NCBI GenBank assembly: GCA_026826555.1
Contig: JAKSZT010040198.1
Span: 742,975 to 806,974, forward strand
Length of the DNA: 64,000 bases
Source of the DNA: Tolypeutes matacus
Lineage: Eukaryota > Chordata > Mammalia > Cingulata > Chlamyphoridae
Direction of reading: 5' to 3'
The translations under genes were made by a program, and so were the position numbers. Position 1 is the first letter of the stretch, and every line of letters begins with the position of its first letter. Positions 11,740 through 24,619 of the stretch are shown here, piece by piece. The notes under the pieces were generated by a model. The model saw only the letters and a list, made by a program, of their open reading frames with translations. It had not been told where the DNA came from and searched no databases.

Positions 11740-13540
11740 TTTTTTATTAGAGAAGTTGTAGTTTTACAGAAAAATCATGCAGGAAATACATCAATCCCAT
11801 ATAGCCCCTATTATTAACAACTTGAATTCCTGTGGAACATTTTCTGCAGTCAATTAAATAATATTATAATGGTACTATTAATATATCCACAGTTTCCATT
11901 AGGGTTCACTGTTGTTTTTTTTACCATCCCATGGTTTTTACGAAATTTTATTTTGTAACATATATACAAACTAAATTTTTATTAGAGAAACTGTGGGTTT
12001 ACAGAATAATCATGCATAAAATACAGGATTCCCATAAATTACCTCGCCACCAACATGTTGCATTGATGTGGAACATTTGTTAAAATTGATGATTGCACAT
12101 TTTATAATTTCATTATTATTTAACATTAGTAGCCTGCATTTATTGAGAGATTCTATGTTCTAGAAGTGCTATGAAGTAATTTATATTGATTAACTCATTT
12201 AAAATGCCCAATACACAGGCCTGTGAAATATTTCCTATTGTTTTTTAAATTATTTTAAATGATGGAAGTTGTAGGTTTATAGAAAAATCATGTAAAAAAA
12301 AAAATACAGCAGTCCCATATACTTCCATTTGTTGGAACATTGCATTAGTGTGGTGCCTTTGTTAAAACTGACCAAACAATATTAAAATAGCTATTAATTC
12401 TAGTCCATAACTTCCATTAGGTATATTTCCCCCTATATCACTCTATTATTAACACATTGTATTAGTGTCATACATTTGTTATAATTCATGAAAGAACATT
12501 CTTATGCTTAGACTATTAACTATAGTCCATTGTCTAAATAGGCTTCGCCTTGTTATGCAGTCCAATGTTCTATCTTTTAATTCTTATTCTAGTAACATAT
12601 AGGACCTAAATTTCCCCCTTTTAAATGCATTCCATATATATAATCCAATGCTCTTAAACACACTCACAATAATGCACTATCTTAACCACCATCCATTCCA
12701 AACCTTACAATCAACCTAAATAGAAATTCTATGCAAATTAAGCATCAACTCCAAATTCTGTACCCCCAATCTATCCCCAGATGAACTATATTCTAGATTA
12801 TAACTTTATGAGTTTGCATGTTCAAAGTATTTCATATCAGTGAGATCATACCATATTTGTATTTTCGGGTCTGGCTCACTTCATTCAGCATAATATCCTC
12901 AAACTTCATTCAAACTTTTTTATGGCTGAGTAACATTCCATTGTATGCATACACCACATATTGTTTATCCAATCATCAGTTAATTGACACTTGGATTGTT
13001 TCCAGTTTGGGCAACTGTGAATAATGCCACTATGAATGTCTGTGAGCAAATATCTTTTCAATTATTCTGGTACCTACTAGTGGGATTGCAGGGTCATATG
13101 GTAATATACTTCCTGAGGAACTGTCAAACTGTCTGCCACAATGGGTGCACCTTTTTACATACCACAGGCAATGAATAAGTGTTCCTGATTCACATATCTT
13201 CTCCAAACCTTGAAAATTTCTGGGTTTTGTGGTAGTAGCCATTCTACTAGGTATGAAATACTATCTCATTGTGGTTTTGATTTGCATTTTCCTAAAAGCT
13301 AGTGATTTGGAGCATCTTTTCATGTGCATTTTGAACATTTGTATATCTTCTTTGGAGAAATGTTTATTCAAGTTTTTTTTGCCCATTTTTAATTGCATTA
13401 TTTGTCTTTTTTAAAGTGAGTTGTAAGATTTCTTCATATATTATGGGCATAAACCCTTATTGGACGAGTGGTTTTCAAATATTTTCTCTCACTTTTAGGG
13501 TATCTTTTCACTTTCATGAAAAAGCCCTCTTATATGTAAA

Positions 13541-13580
<40 letters not shown>

Positions 13581-14380
13581 AGGTCCCATTTTTCTTTCAT
13601 AGTTTGTGCTTCAGATATAAAGTCAAAGAAACCATTGCCTAACACAAGATCCTGCAGATGCTTCCCTACATTATTTTCTATGATCTTATCATCCTGGTTC
13701 TTATATTTGGGTTGTTGATCCATTCTGAGTTAATTTTTTAATTGTTGTGAGATAGGTGTCTTCTTTCTTTCTTTTGCATATGGATATCCAGTTCTCCTAA
13801 GACCATTTATTGAAGAGACTGCACTTTCCTGATTGAGTGGACTTCACACCTTTGTCAAAAATCAGTTGACCATAGATGTGAGGGTCTATTTCTGAATTCT
13901 CATTTTGATTCCATTGATCAATATTTCCTTCCTTATGCCTTGCTGTTTTGACTACTGTAGCTTTGTAATATGCTTTAAATTCAGGAAGTGTGAGTCCTCC
14001 AACTTTGTTCTTCACATTCAAGAAGTGTTTGACTATTTGGGAACCTTTACCCTTCCAAATAAATTTGATAATTGAATTCTTCATTACAGAAAATAGACTT
14101 TTTGAATTTTTATTGTGATTGCATTGAATCATTTTGGATAGAATTGACATCTTGATGATATTTAGTCTTACAATTCATGAACACAGAATGTCCTTCTATT
14201 TATTTAGATCCTTCTTGACTTCTTCTAGCAATGCTTTTTAGTTTTCTATGTACAAACAACACTGCTCCAAATGTCTCTCCCTGTCTATTCCTTTCAACCT
14301 GCATAGCTGCATTTCGTAATTCTTGTAGGGCAGGTTTTCCTTAATAAACTCTCTCAGTTTCCATTTATTTGTGAGAAAAA
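11740..14380 (-). mobile_element. L1, antisense, 3' UTR and end of ORF2
   Basis: Read on the minus strand, 14150-13797 encodes the C-terminal part of ORF2, including the 'IIKFIWKGKGSQIVKHFL' and '[20 protein letters not shown]' signatures. The remainder, down to about 11740, is the ORF2 end and an A/T-rich 3' region. Between about 14230 and 14290 the text jumps to the end of ORF1 (14290-14370), so most of ORF2 has been deleted. A long T/A run lies at 13543-13580. The copy interrupts duplicated block P and is itself interrupted at about 14385 by a sense L1. Confidence 0.75.
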
Positions 14381-14999
14381 AAGAAAAGAGAGACTGGAGC
14401 TGGCAAGTGGTGCCCTCACTCAATTCAGTTTCTGTTGTCTGGATCACATAAATGCAAAGTAAGCTTTTCTGGAGTGACCCATCTTTCTAGTGGGCTCCAT
14501 CTCAGTCCTCGGGACAACATATTCTAACAGGAAGAAATCAGAGGCAGAAAAGGCTCAGATAATGAAAAAAAGGGCAGGAAACTGAACTGCTGTAAGACAG
14601 GAGGTTCCCAGAGCTGTAAAGTGTAAGAAACATGGGGAACTGACTTTGGCAGATAATTTAAACAACTAATATCAACTGGGGAGAAAATTCTGCACAAAAA
14701 CTAACAAAACAGATCCAAATTACTAGAGAAGGAACAAAGGAAAGGAAGGTTTCTACTAGAGGTGAAACAATTTCACACACACAAAAAATGTAACTTTAAA
14801 AATTGTACTGCATACCGAAGGCAAGAATCAGATGAAGAACAGTCAAATAAATCTGATCAGATAAACACAGGCTATTCTAAATTTCTAGATGTTTGATGTC
14901 GAACCAAACATCAAAGAAGAGTCTTAACACAAAGACAATCAACAATAAAACTCTAGGCAAGAGAAACTGACTTTCAGAGTAAACTCATTAAGATAATCA

Positions 15000-15930
15000 G
15001 ATGCCTGGACATCAGCAAAAATTACAAGCCATACTAAGAAAAAGGAATGTAGGACCCTTTTTCAAAAGGGTAAAAATTACAACTTCAGGGGGACACGGAA
15101 TTTGGAACAACTAATCAAATATGTTCAAACAAATCAATTCAATGAGATGAAGGAAAATATTTCTTAAAAGATAAAAGATATTAATAAGACACTGTGTGAG
15201 CATAATGAAGTATTTGAAAGTTTAAAGAAACATAACATAAATTATGGGGATGAAAAACACAATAGAAGGGATAATAAACACTAGAGGCATATTACATCAG
15301 ATTTGAACAGTCAGAAGAAAGAATCAGTGAACTAGAAGACAGGACAATTAAAATCTTACAGAAAGAAGAGATAGTGAAAAGAATGGAAAAAAAATAAGTA
15401 TAGTCTCAGGGATTTGAGTGACAACATGAAATACACAAACATATGTTTCATGGATGTCCCAGATGGAGAAGAGAAGGGAAAGGGGCCCAAAGAATATTTG
15501 AGGAAGCAATGGCCAAAATTTCTCAACTTTTATGAAAGACATAATATGCATGTCCAAAAAGCTCAATGTACTCCACACAGAATAAATTCTAATAGACCTA
15601 CTCAGAGACACATATTAATCAGCATGTTAAATGCCAGATATAAAAAGAAAGTTCAGAAAGCAGTAAGAGAAAAGTGATTTATCACATACAAGTGATCCAC
15701 AATAAGACTAAGTGTCAATTTCTTATCAGAAACCATAGAGGCAAGAAGGAATTGGTATGATATATTAAAGGTACTGAAAGAAAAATCTACTTGCCAAGAA
15801 TTCTTTATCCAGCAAAACTGTTCTTCAAAAATGAGGGAGAGTTTAAAATATTCACAGATAAACAGAAAGTGAGAGAAATTCATCAACAAGAGTCCTGCCC
15901 TACAAAAAATACTGAAGGGAGTCCTGAAGG
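15000..15930 (+). pseudogene. L1 ORF1 remnant
   Basis: ORF1 encodes the L1 RNA-binding chaperone. The stretch from 15330 to 15890 reads through the conserved RNA-recognition and C-terminal region ('NICFMDVPDGEEKGKGPKE' near 15440), followed by the SETIEARRNWYDILKVLKE-like motif near 15730-15780 in a shifted frame. Several frameshifts and stops rule out function. Confidence 0.7.
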
Positions 15931-16079
15931 CTGAAAGGAAAAGACAAGGTAGAGAAGATTGGAATAGAGTGAAGAAATGAAGATTATCAGTAAGGATAAC
16001 TAAAAGGGAAAAGGGAGAGACAAAAATAAAGATCTGATATATAAAACCAAAGGATAATATATTTGAAGTAGTGCCTTTG

Positions 16080-18600
16080 CAATAATAATATTGAATGTTA
16101 ATGGATTAAACTCCGCAATCAAAAGTACAGACTGGAAGAATGGATAAAAAATTATCCATAAAAAATTGTGATCCAACAATGTGCATTTACAAGGGACTCA
16201 CCTTAGACCCAAAGACTCAAGTGGGTTGAAAGTGAAAGGTTGGGGGACCAGGTGTAGCTCAGTGGTTAAGCACCTGTTTCACATGTACAAAGTCCCATGT
16301 TCAATCCATGGTACCTCCTAAAATAAATAAATAAAATAAACATAGAAATTTAAAAATAAAGTGAAAGTTTGGAAAAAGATATTCCATGCAAACAGTAACC
16401 AAAAAAAACTGGGGTAGCTATACAAATTTACAAATTTCTCTAAATATCAGAGAAAACAGATAAACCTTAAATGCAAAACTGTTACAACAGACAATGAAGG
16501 ACAACTATATATTAATAAGAGAGACAATCCACCAAGAAGAAATAATAATCATAAATATTTATGCACCTAACCATGTTGCCCCAAAATATGTAAGGCAAAC
16601 ACTGGCAAAACTGATGCAAAAAATAAACACTTTTACACTAATATTGGAGAATTCAATACACCACTCTCAACAACAGATAGAATATCTAGACTGAGGATCA
16701 ATAAGGAAACAGAGAACTTGAATAACATGATAAATGAACTAGACCTAACAAACATAAACAGACATTGCACCCCAAAATACCAGGGTATTCATTCTTCTCA
16801 AGTGCACATGGATCATTATCTAGGACAAACCACATGTTGGCTCACAAAACGATCTCAAAAGATTTAGAAAGATTGAATTACATAAAACACTCTCTGACCA
16901 TAACGGAATGAAGCTGGAAATCAATAGCAGGCAGAGAAGTGGAAATTTCACAAATATATGGAAATTAAAAAACGAATTGAAGAAAGTGAAAGAGAAATCA
17001 ATAAATATCTCTAGATGAAGGAAAATGAGAACACAACATATTAAAAAGTATGGGATACTGTGAAGGCAGTGCTGAGAGGTAAATTTATAGCCCTAAATAC
17101 TTACATTGAAAAAGACGGAAGAACTAAAATCAAGTACCTAACTGCACACCTGGAAGAACTAGGAAAAGAACAGCAAACTAATCCCAAAACACCAGAAGAA
17201 AATAAATAACAAAGACTAGAGCAGAAATAAATAAAATTTAGAATTAAAAAACAATAGAGACAATTAAGAAAACCAAAAGTTGATTCTTTGAGAATATCAG
17301 TAAAATTGAAAAACCCTTAGTTAGACTGACAAAAAAAAAAGCAAGAAAAATGTAAATAAGTAAAATCAGAAATGAGAGAAGGACATTACTACTGACCCCA
17401 CAGAAATAAAATGAACATAATAGGATACTGTAAACAACTGTATGCCAAAAAACTAGGCAATCTATATGAAATGGACAAATTCCTAGAAACACGTGAACGA
17501 CCGTCACTGACTCTAGAAGAAATAGATGAGCTCAAGAGACCAATTACAAGTAAAGAGATTGAATCAGTCATCAAAACCCCCACAAAAAAGAAAAGCCCAA
17601 GTCCAGATGGCTTCACAGGGGAATTCTATCAATCAGTCCAAGAAGAATTAATACCAATCCTGCTTAAACTCTTCCAAAAAACTGAAGAGGAGGGAATAAT
17701 ACCTGACTCATTCTATGAAGTCAACATCACCCTAATATCAAAGCCAGATAAAAATACTACAAGAAAAGAAAATTATAGATCAATTCATCTAAAGAATATA
17801 AATGCAAAAATCCTCAGCAAAATACCTGCAGATTGAATCTAACAGCACACTAGAAGAATTATACAACATGATCAAGTGCGTTTTATCCCAGGTATGCAAG
17901 GGTGGTTCAACAAAAGACCAATTAATGTAATACACCACACTAGCAAATCAAAGGGGGAAAAGCCACATAAATATCTTGATTGACACAGAAAATGCATTTT
18001 ACAAAACCCAGCATCCTTTCCTGATTGGAAAAAAAAAAAGCATTTGAAATCTAGGAATAGAAAGACACTTCCTAAACATTAAAAAAGCACATATGAAAAA
18101 CATATAACTAATATTGTACTGAGCACATGAAAAGATGCTTGATATCACTAGCTATTAGGGAAATGCAAATCAAAACCACAATGAGATACCATCTTACAAC
18201 CATCAGAATGGAACCTATTAAAAAAACAGTAGAATATAAGTGTTGGAGAGAATGTGGAGGAATAGGAACCCTCATCCACTGCTGGTGGAATTGTAGAATG
18301 GTCCAGCCACTGTGGAGGACAGTTTGGTGATTCCTCAGAAAACTAACAATAGATCTTCCATATGATCCAGCAATTCCACTGTTGGTTATATACCCAGAAG
18401 AATTGAAAGCAAAGACACCAATGTTCATAGCAGCATTGTTCACAATTGCCAAAAGCTGGACTCAGCCCCGGTGTCCATCAACAGATGAATGAATAAGCAA
18501 AATATGGTACATATATACAATGGCATATTACTCAGCTGTTAGAAGGAATAAAGTGCTAACACATGGAATAACATGGATGAATCTTGAAGACCTATGTTGA
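16080..18600 (+). pseudogene. L1 ORF2 remnant lacking reverse transcriptase core
   Basis: ORF2 encodes the endonuclease and reverse transcriptase. The endonuclease part is recognisable at 16540-16700 ('IINIYAPN'), and the start of reverse transcriptase at 17411-17836 ('PSPDGFTGEFYQ', then 'ITLISKPDKN'). At about 18120 the text jumps to the C-terminal part ('MKRC...' then '[15 protein letters not shown]'), so roughly 1.3 kb holding the catalytic FADD box is missing. A SINE interrupts it at 16244. Confidence 0.8.
16244..16359 (+). mobile_element. Short tRNA-derived SINE
   Basis: This is a tRNA-like body with an A box (GTGTAGCTCAGTGG region, about 16252-16265), a B box (GTTCAATCC, about 16300), and an AAATAAATAAAATAAA tail. 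AGTGAAAGGTTGG at 16231-16243 and AGTGAAAGTTTGG at 16360-16372 form a 13-base target-site duplication with one mismatch, which fixes both ends. It lies inside L1 ORF2. Confidence 0.85.
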
Positions 18601-19176
18601 GTGAAGCAAGCCAGGCATTGAAGGATGATCTGTATATGACCTCACTGATTTGAATTGAGGAAAGTGAGCAGTTTCTGAGAACCACTGTCTGAAAGATAGG
18701 TCAGCAAGGGAGAGAGAGAGAAGAGTAGGTTGTGAGTCATCACTCATATGGACATAATTTATGGTAAAGTGATAGATTATAGTTGCATATGGAAGGATAG
18801 GACAGGTGGGTAGTGATATTACTGGGTTTGGTGGTGCAGGTGGGTAGGTTAGGAAAGGCAGGTTAGAATACCCAGGGCATGTAACTATGAATTTGTCATC
18901 CCATGAGTCAAGACAGGGCAGTATCATATGCCCCAGGGGGATGGGGAGGAAGGAACAGAAAAGATCAAACGGGGTATTTAGTGGTCATGGGAAATGTTTT
19001 TCATTACCTTACAGTAATGGACAAAGAACATGATAAATATCATCAAAAATTATTAAACTGTGCCATCTAAATTGTAAACTATACTGTAAACCATTGATAA
19101 TGTTTGGTAGTTATGTCTCACTATCTGTATAACAGTTATAACAATGCTACCATCCATTAAAAAAAGGTTTTAATAT

Positions 19177-19196
19177 GGGGTGGGGAAAGGGGAGGG
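19177..19196 (+). other. G-rich purine tract in L1 3' UTR (G-quadruplex type)
   Basis: Four close G runs (GGGGTGGGGAAAGGGGAGGG) fit the simple G-quadruplex pattern. G-rich polypurine tracts are a recurrent feature of mammalian L1 3' UTRs. The sister L1 has a weaker version at about 36953-36980. Confidence 0.6.
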
Positions 19197-21379
19197 AGGT
19201 TGGGTACATGGGAATCTCTAGTATTCAGTGTGTGACTTTGCTGTGACCTAAATCTTCTTTGAAAACTAAATGAAAATTTGGGAGAAACTGGGGAATGAGA
19301 GAGGGAAGGTGTCACGGTACATACTGGACATCTGATAATGCAGTGATAAAAGGAGAAAAAATAAAAATACAAAATAATTTAAATTTTTTTTGTTTTTTCC
19401 CATTTTCATTTTTTGAATATCCCAATCCATTAATAATATTTTATTTTTAGTTCTTTTTTTTCTGAGTTTCCTTGTATTTTATCTCTTGCATTTAAGCTTA
19501 TCATTATTATTTCATTTTCCTATTAATTGTATTTGGTTATTATATGGGCTTCATCTTCAAGGAAGGTTTAGATTACAGAAGGGTTAAAATGGGGGCTGCA
19601 GAGGACCATTGGTGGGCGGTGTCTCAGATGGAGGAATCATGGGAATAAGTTCATCTGAATATACATGAAAGATATTTAAAACTCTTCAAATGATCGAGTG
19701 ATGGGGCTTGATCACGGTGGATAGATAATCAATCAATAATTGAGGGAATACTGAATTCCCAGTCTGGAGAGCCCTGCCACATTCACCAAGTGAGCAGCAA
19801 CAGTCCCGAGTTTAGGGACAGTGTCTGGCAAAAGAGGATGGCCCACTGTTCGGTTCTTGTTATTGATGACCAGCCTTATGAGTCTTTGTTCTTGTAATTG
19901 AAATTGGCCTACTGTTATGGGGTGCCTAAGAGTTGCCACCTGAGAGCCTCCTTGTTTCTCAAATGTGGCCTCTCTCTAAGCCAAACTCAGCATATGAATG
20001 TATTACCTTCCCCGCAACATGGGACATGACTCCCGGGGATGAGCCTCCCTGCAATGAGGGATTAATACCAAATGTCAACTGGAAACACGACTGGAAAAAA
20101 AAACACCTTGAATAAAAGGGGGAAAAGGTAAAGACAAATGAGTTCATGTGGCTAAGGGACTTCAAAAAGAATCAGGAGATCATCCCAGAGGTAACGCTTA
20201 CGCACACCACAGTAGGGTCTCACAGAACACCAAAGTGGATATCACCCCACACAATGGGGCTCCTGAGGGTTCTGAAGACACCCGGGTCCTATATAAAGGG
20301 GGATAGACCCAGAGATTAAAGCCTTATCAGTGGGCTCTACTTTGGAATCTGTGCTCCTAAGAGTGACAGAGTTGGACTCAAATAACTCCTCACTGCACAG
20401 GGTCCATCAGTCCCTTCTATTCAAACCTATATGTGACGCTGGAGTTTGTAGGTGTACTTCCAGAGACTGGAGTCTCTGGCCTGCCTATGTGCCAGCTGTA
20501 CCTGGAATCTCAGTAGAGCTGCAACTCCTACTCTACAGTTCAATGGACTCACACAAGTCACCTGGTGAGGTGACGATGATGGACAATGGCCATCCCAGGA
20601 AATGGAGAGAGCCTACAGCTGAAGGCAGGATAATCCCATCCACTGTATCTATGGGATATAAGCCCACTCTCACTTGGAGGAGGAGTGGACATCACCACTC
20701 CAGGCGCCTCAGGATTGGGGGAAGAGCTATGGACTAGAGTGGACTTATTGGTATTCTGTTGTAGAAATATTGTGACTCAAGCAATTGAAGAAATTATAAC
20801 AGTGAGGTGGCGCCAGTGGCCACTAGACACTTGCAGGGCAGGGAGGGGAAGGGCAGTTGTAATACAGGGGCTTTTTCAGGACTTGGGGGTTGTCCTGAGT
20901 GACGATGCAGCAATGGATATAGGCCATTTTACATCAGCATATACCATGCAGAACTGTGTGGGAGAGAGTTTGGTGTATGATGTGAACTGTGGTCTATACT
21001 TAGTGGCAAAGCCCCAGGTTGTGTATATCCATTGCAGGTGATGTGTCACACTAATGAAAGATGTTTATGTGAGATGTGATGGGAGGTATGGGAATCCCTG
21101 TAATTTTTGTGTAACATTTATGTAATATAAGCATCTTTTAAAATATATTTATTTAAAAAATTAAAAATAAATAAATAAATAAATAAATAAGGAAAAAAAT
21201 TTCTCCATACATGTTTTCCTGAAAAAAGTTGTTACAGCTGCAGTACAGCAAAAGGGAATGTGCTACTACTGCATAAAATATTAAATGTTTATCATGTGAA
21301 AACAATAAGTTTTATTAGTAAAACAATAAAATCTAATGAATATACACACAAAAAAAATATTATACTGAAAGGTAAAAGA

Positions 21380-22510
21380 TAAAAGCTTCAACTTCAGTAA
21401 TTCTGTTTGGCTCCTTTTAAAAATATTTCTCTCTTTAATGAGAGGCTCCTGTTGTTTATTCATTATTTTCCTTATATCCTTTACTTCTTTCTCCATGTTT
21501 TCTTTTACTTCCTTGAGTTTATTGAGGATTTTTTTAAAAAATATTTTTATGGTATATTCAAAGCTTCTTTTTGATGGTTTCTGCATTTTTATCTTGTTCC
21601 ATTGGTTGGGCCATCACTTCCTGTTTCTTTGTTGTTTGGGGAACTTTTTTTGTAAACTGTACCTTTTAAAATTTTAAAGAGTTAACTTTGGAAGTTCATC
21701 CCTGAGCTCTCTGTTACCTAATTTTATATCCAGCTAGTGATAAGACTTAGATTTCCTAGAGTGCCAGGAGCTGACAAAAACCAATAAACTGAAGCAAAAA
21801 ACATCCTTCATAGTCTTTATAAATGGTTTTGCTTTAGCTTGTGGTCTCCTTCAGAACTTAGCCCTTCTATCAATATGATCAGCCAAAGGCAAATGCAAAG
21901 TAGAATGCCCCCTCTGTCTTTTCTGAGCCAGTCTAGTAACAGCTTTTTGTCCTGGGCTTGTTCCTGCTTGTGGCAATTGGAATTCCCTCATTTACAGGAA
22001 TGCCCCCTCTACTCCTTATGAAATATTCTCTCACTCCCTCCTGGGTGCTCTCTTTTAACTTAATGCAGGTAATCCCAGGTAATTCCCAGAGCATTTTGAC
22101 TTACACTGCTTTAAATATCTTTAACTTATTTCTCTGCCTAAAAGACAAGGTCTGGGATGTCAAGCTAGAGACTCAGTATTTCAGGATCCACATAGATTGT
22201 CACTGACAAAGAGTCACCTTATATGCATAGGTGTTTCCCTCTAGAACACTGCCATGAACGCACAATGAGAGCATAGGCTGACTGCATACCATGCTGGGGA
22301 AGTGTGGGAAGGACTAGCAAGAGCAACATGAGCTTCACCTACCATTTTCCAAGCTATGTTTTCTTGATTTAGCACTAGCCCAGTTACTGCAACCCTTTAA
22401 TTGTTTTCCAGAATTTTTAGAAATGTGCCTTCACCAGTTTTTGCTAGTTGGTCAAAGGTTCTGTGGGGTAACAGCACCCTAGAGCTCTTTACACCATGGT
22501 CATGGTTGAC
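21380..22510 (-). mobile_element. L1, antisense, 5' region
   Basis: The plus strand reads as the reverse of an L1 5' region and ORF1 start: glutamate- and lysine-rich coiled-coil coding on the minus strand at 21586-21400, then 5' UTR text to about 22510. It probably completes the antisense L1 at 11740-14380, with the sense L1 inserted between. The 21190-21380 stretch I could not assign. Confidence 0.55.
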
Positions 22511-22519
22511 CAGAACTGC

Positions 22520-24560
22520 AGGGCTGCAAGTTTTTTAATTGATTTGATATGCTATGAATTTAGATATAAATTTTCTAAGACTGATAGATAGACTGATAGA
22601 TATATTCTCCTACTGCTAGGTTTGTTTGCCTTCTTATTCCTTTGATTGTGTATTTTGTTGTACAGAAATTTGTGAAGATTGTTTCAATTTATTTAATACA
22701 GAAACCAATCCAAATGAGTGTTTAAAAGCTTACGGATTAAAAATGAATGAGCATTTATAAGAAATTAAGTCCATTAATTACTCATGGCATTTCACTTAAT
22801 TTGTTACTACTTCAGTAATAAACATTTATATATTCAATATAAATTTTTCAAACTCTATTTTAATAACTAGAGAAAAATCGTGAATTTATTTCAGTTCAAC
22901 AAAAGCTGGTAAAATTTTAGATTCCATGAACAGTATCATTCATATCAAAGGAAATTCTGTACTTATTGAATCTACAAGTGACCTCATGGCTATCAATTAT
23001 ATAGAAAAGTTGTTTTTAAGTTTGTTGCTATTACCTATGTCAAGTCATGGAGCAAAGAGAACACCACTAATCTAGAAATAGCCATAGGAAGTAATAGATC
23101 ACATGGAAAATACTGTAAAATCTACAAATTATTTGGGAAGTTATCAAAATGATTTGAAGAATAATTTATGTCTATGATTATATTACCCAGGAAACAGTAT
23201 TTTAGTCCAATTAGAGGATACATTACTTACCTCCTTTGAACCTCAGTATTCTTTTGGTAAAATTGGAATAGTCTTAGTTCTTCCTTCACTGGATTTTTGT
23301 AAGTATTAAATGAGCTGATACATACAGAAAACTCAGAACCCCAACATCACATAAAAATCACAAGTTAAATGTTTATTATTATCATATTTGGACTATATAA
23401 AATACCAAAGACTTATTAATGTGATGAATATATACTAAATTCTCTTGCAAAGGAACAAAAATGGAAATTCAATACAAAGATGGACAAAGAATATGGCATT
23501 GATAACTGTTATTAAAAACTTAGGTAGATGGAAGATCACATAGAGATACTTCTTATAGTAAAAAGATAGTGCTTATATACATCAAGAAGTAAGCACACAT
23601 ATTGAAGATGCAAGCACCATCCTTCCAAACAGAAGGAAACGTGAGCTTTGGGATCCAAATTTAAAGGAAATATATGACTGTTATTACCAATGTAAAGAGT
23701 CAGATTCAGAAACAAAAAGCAATACTACTTCCTAGATTCCTCTTTCTCTGGTTTCCAGAAAATCACAGTGAAAAAAAAAAGGATATTAAAAATAATAAAC
23801 TTCTTGTCTAAATCACTGGGCTGTGACTGGTGCACATTCCCTAAATCTTATTGCCAATTTTCTTTCCACTTTACAAACCAAAGATTATTTTCCAAGGGAA
23901 CCCCCAAATGAGAAAGTGAATCTAATCCTCTGGCCCAGGATATAAGAAAATCAACTAAGGCAATTGAGGGTTGTGTTGTTGTCCATGGTGCTGAAACAAA
24001 AGCCCAAGCGTTCCAAAGGAAGAAAATGGGAAGAAAGGGGGGATAATGGAATTTAAGATAGGAATTCCCCAAAGCTATTTCCCCACATTACAGGTGTGTA
24101 AAAATATCCTGTTTATTTTTACAATTCTCAGCACTCAGGGGAAATATTCTCTCTGGATTTTCAGGGCTAGAAATCTGTGGATCATTAAAAGGCATAAAGA
24201 ATTTCAGAAAAGTAGGAATATGTTTTGGAAGAGAAAGGATTTATCCTGCAATCCCAACATGAATTATCACTTTAAATGTTATTCTATGATTTATAATCAC
24301 TGAAAGTGTAGACCTGAAAGCTTTCTTGCCTGTGAACCTGAACACTCAAATAGGTAAGAATAATCTAGGACACAGGATGGAAAGTTGCCCATATATTCTA
24401 CCTGTTAGTGAGTGATCCATCTTCTTGCTATTATTAAAGTTAAATGCCCAGGATTTAAAGTCAATTACCAATCTTAGAGTGGACATCACTTTGTGGTTGT
24501 TGGTTATAAAGCCACTTTACTTCCTATATTTTTATTGCCATATCTCGTTCTCAATTCATC
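22520..24560. repeat. Duplicated blocks P (end) and Q, copy A
   Basis: 22520-23210 matches 45090-45780 and 62700-63370. 23215-24460 matches 47030-48240 (copy C) and 57560-58830 (copy D); 24040-24470 also matches 39890-40350 (copy B). Landmarks include GTTGTCCATGGTGCTGAAAC at about 23979, 47761 and 58341. After about 24560, blocks R, S and the receptor are absent and the sequence jumps to block T. No gene is seen. Confidence 0.8.
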
Positions 24561-24619
24561 AAGCCTGTGTAGGCAGACTGAAAAAAAATTCCTTTCTATC
24601 TCATATATATTAGTTTCCC

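Larger units (their letters stand above)
9270..11740. repeat. Duplicated block P, copy A (left part)
   Basis: This matches by eye 43830-45080 (copy C), and its second half also matches 62012-62660 (copy E). Shared landmarks include the 'GTGCTTTTGTTTC' stretch near 9400 and 43970, the AATTTTGTTCCATTTAG stretch near 10760, and the AGGAAAGGTATA stretch near 11030. The backbone itself contains old antisense L1 text at 9390-9740. Copy A holds an extra insert at 9750-10690 that is absent from copy C. It is broken at about 11740 by L1 insertions and resumes at about 22520. Confidence 0.75.
14385..21190 (+). mobile_element. Sense L1 copy with long 3' UTR and (AAAT)n tail
   Basis: The order is 5' region (14385-15000), ORF1 remnant (about 15000-15930), ORF2 remnant (about 16080-18600), a long 3' UTR (18600-21140), and a tail of AAATAAATAAAT repeats (21145-21190). 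The 3' UTR is about 2.5 kb and contains the same modules found alone at six other places in the window. It is nested within an antisense L1. Confidence 0.85.

Noticed and set aside
20330..20737. 135-codon plus-strand frame in the L1 3' UTR, with a partly similar 160-codon frame at 38152-38634
   Set aside because: The two translations overlap in sense but diverge with stops and frameshifts, and the shorter 3' UTR copies at 56626 and 61130 do not keep the frame, so it is more likely chance openness in a G-rich UTR.
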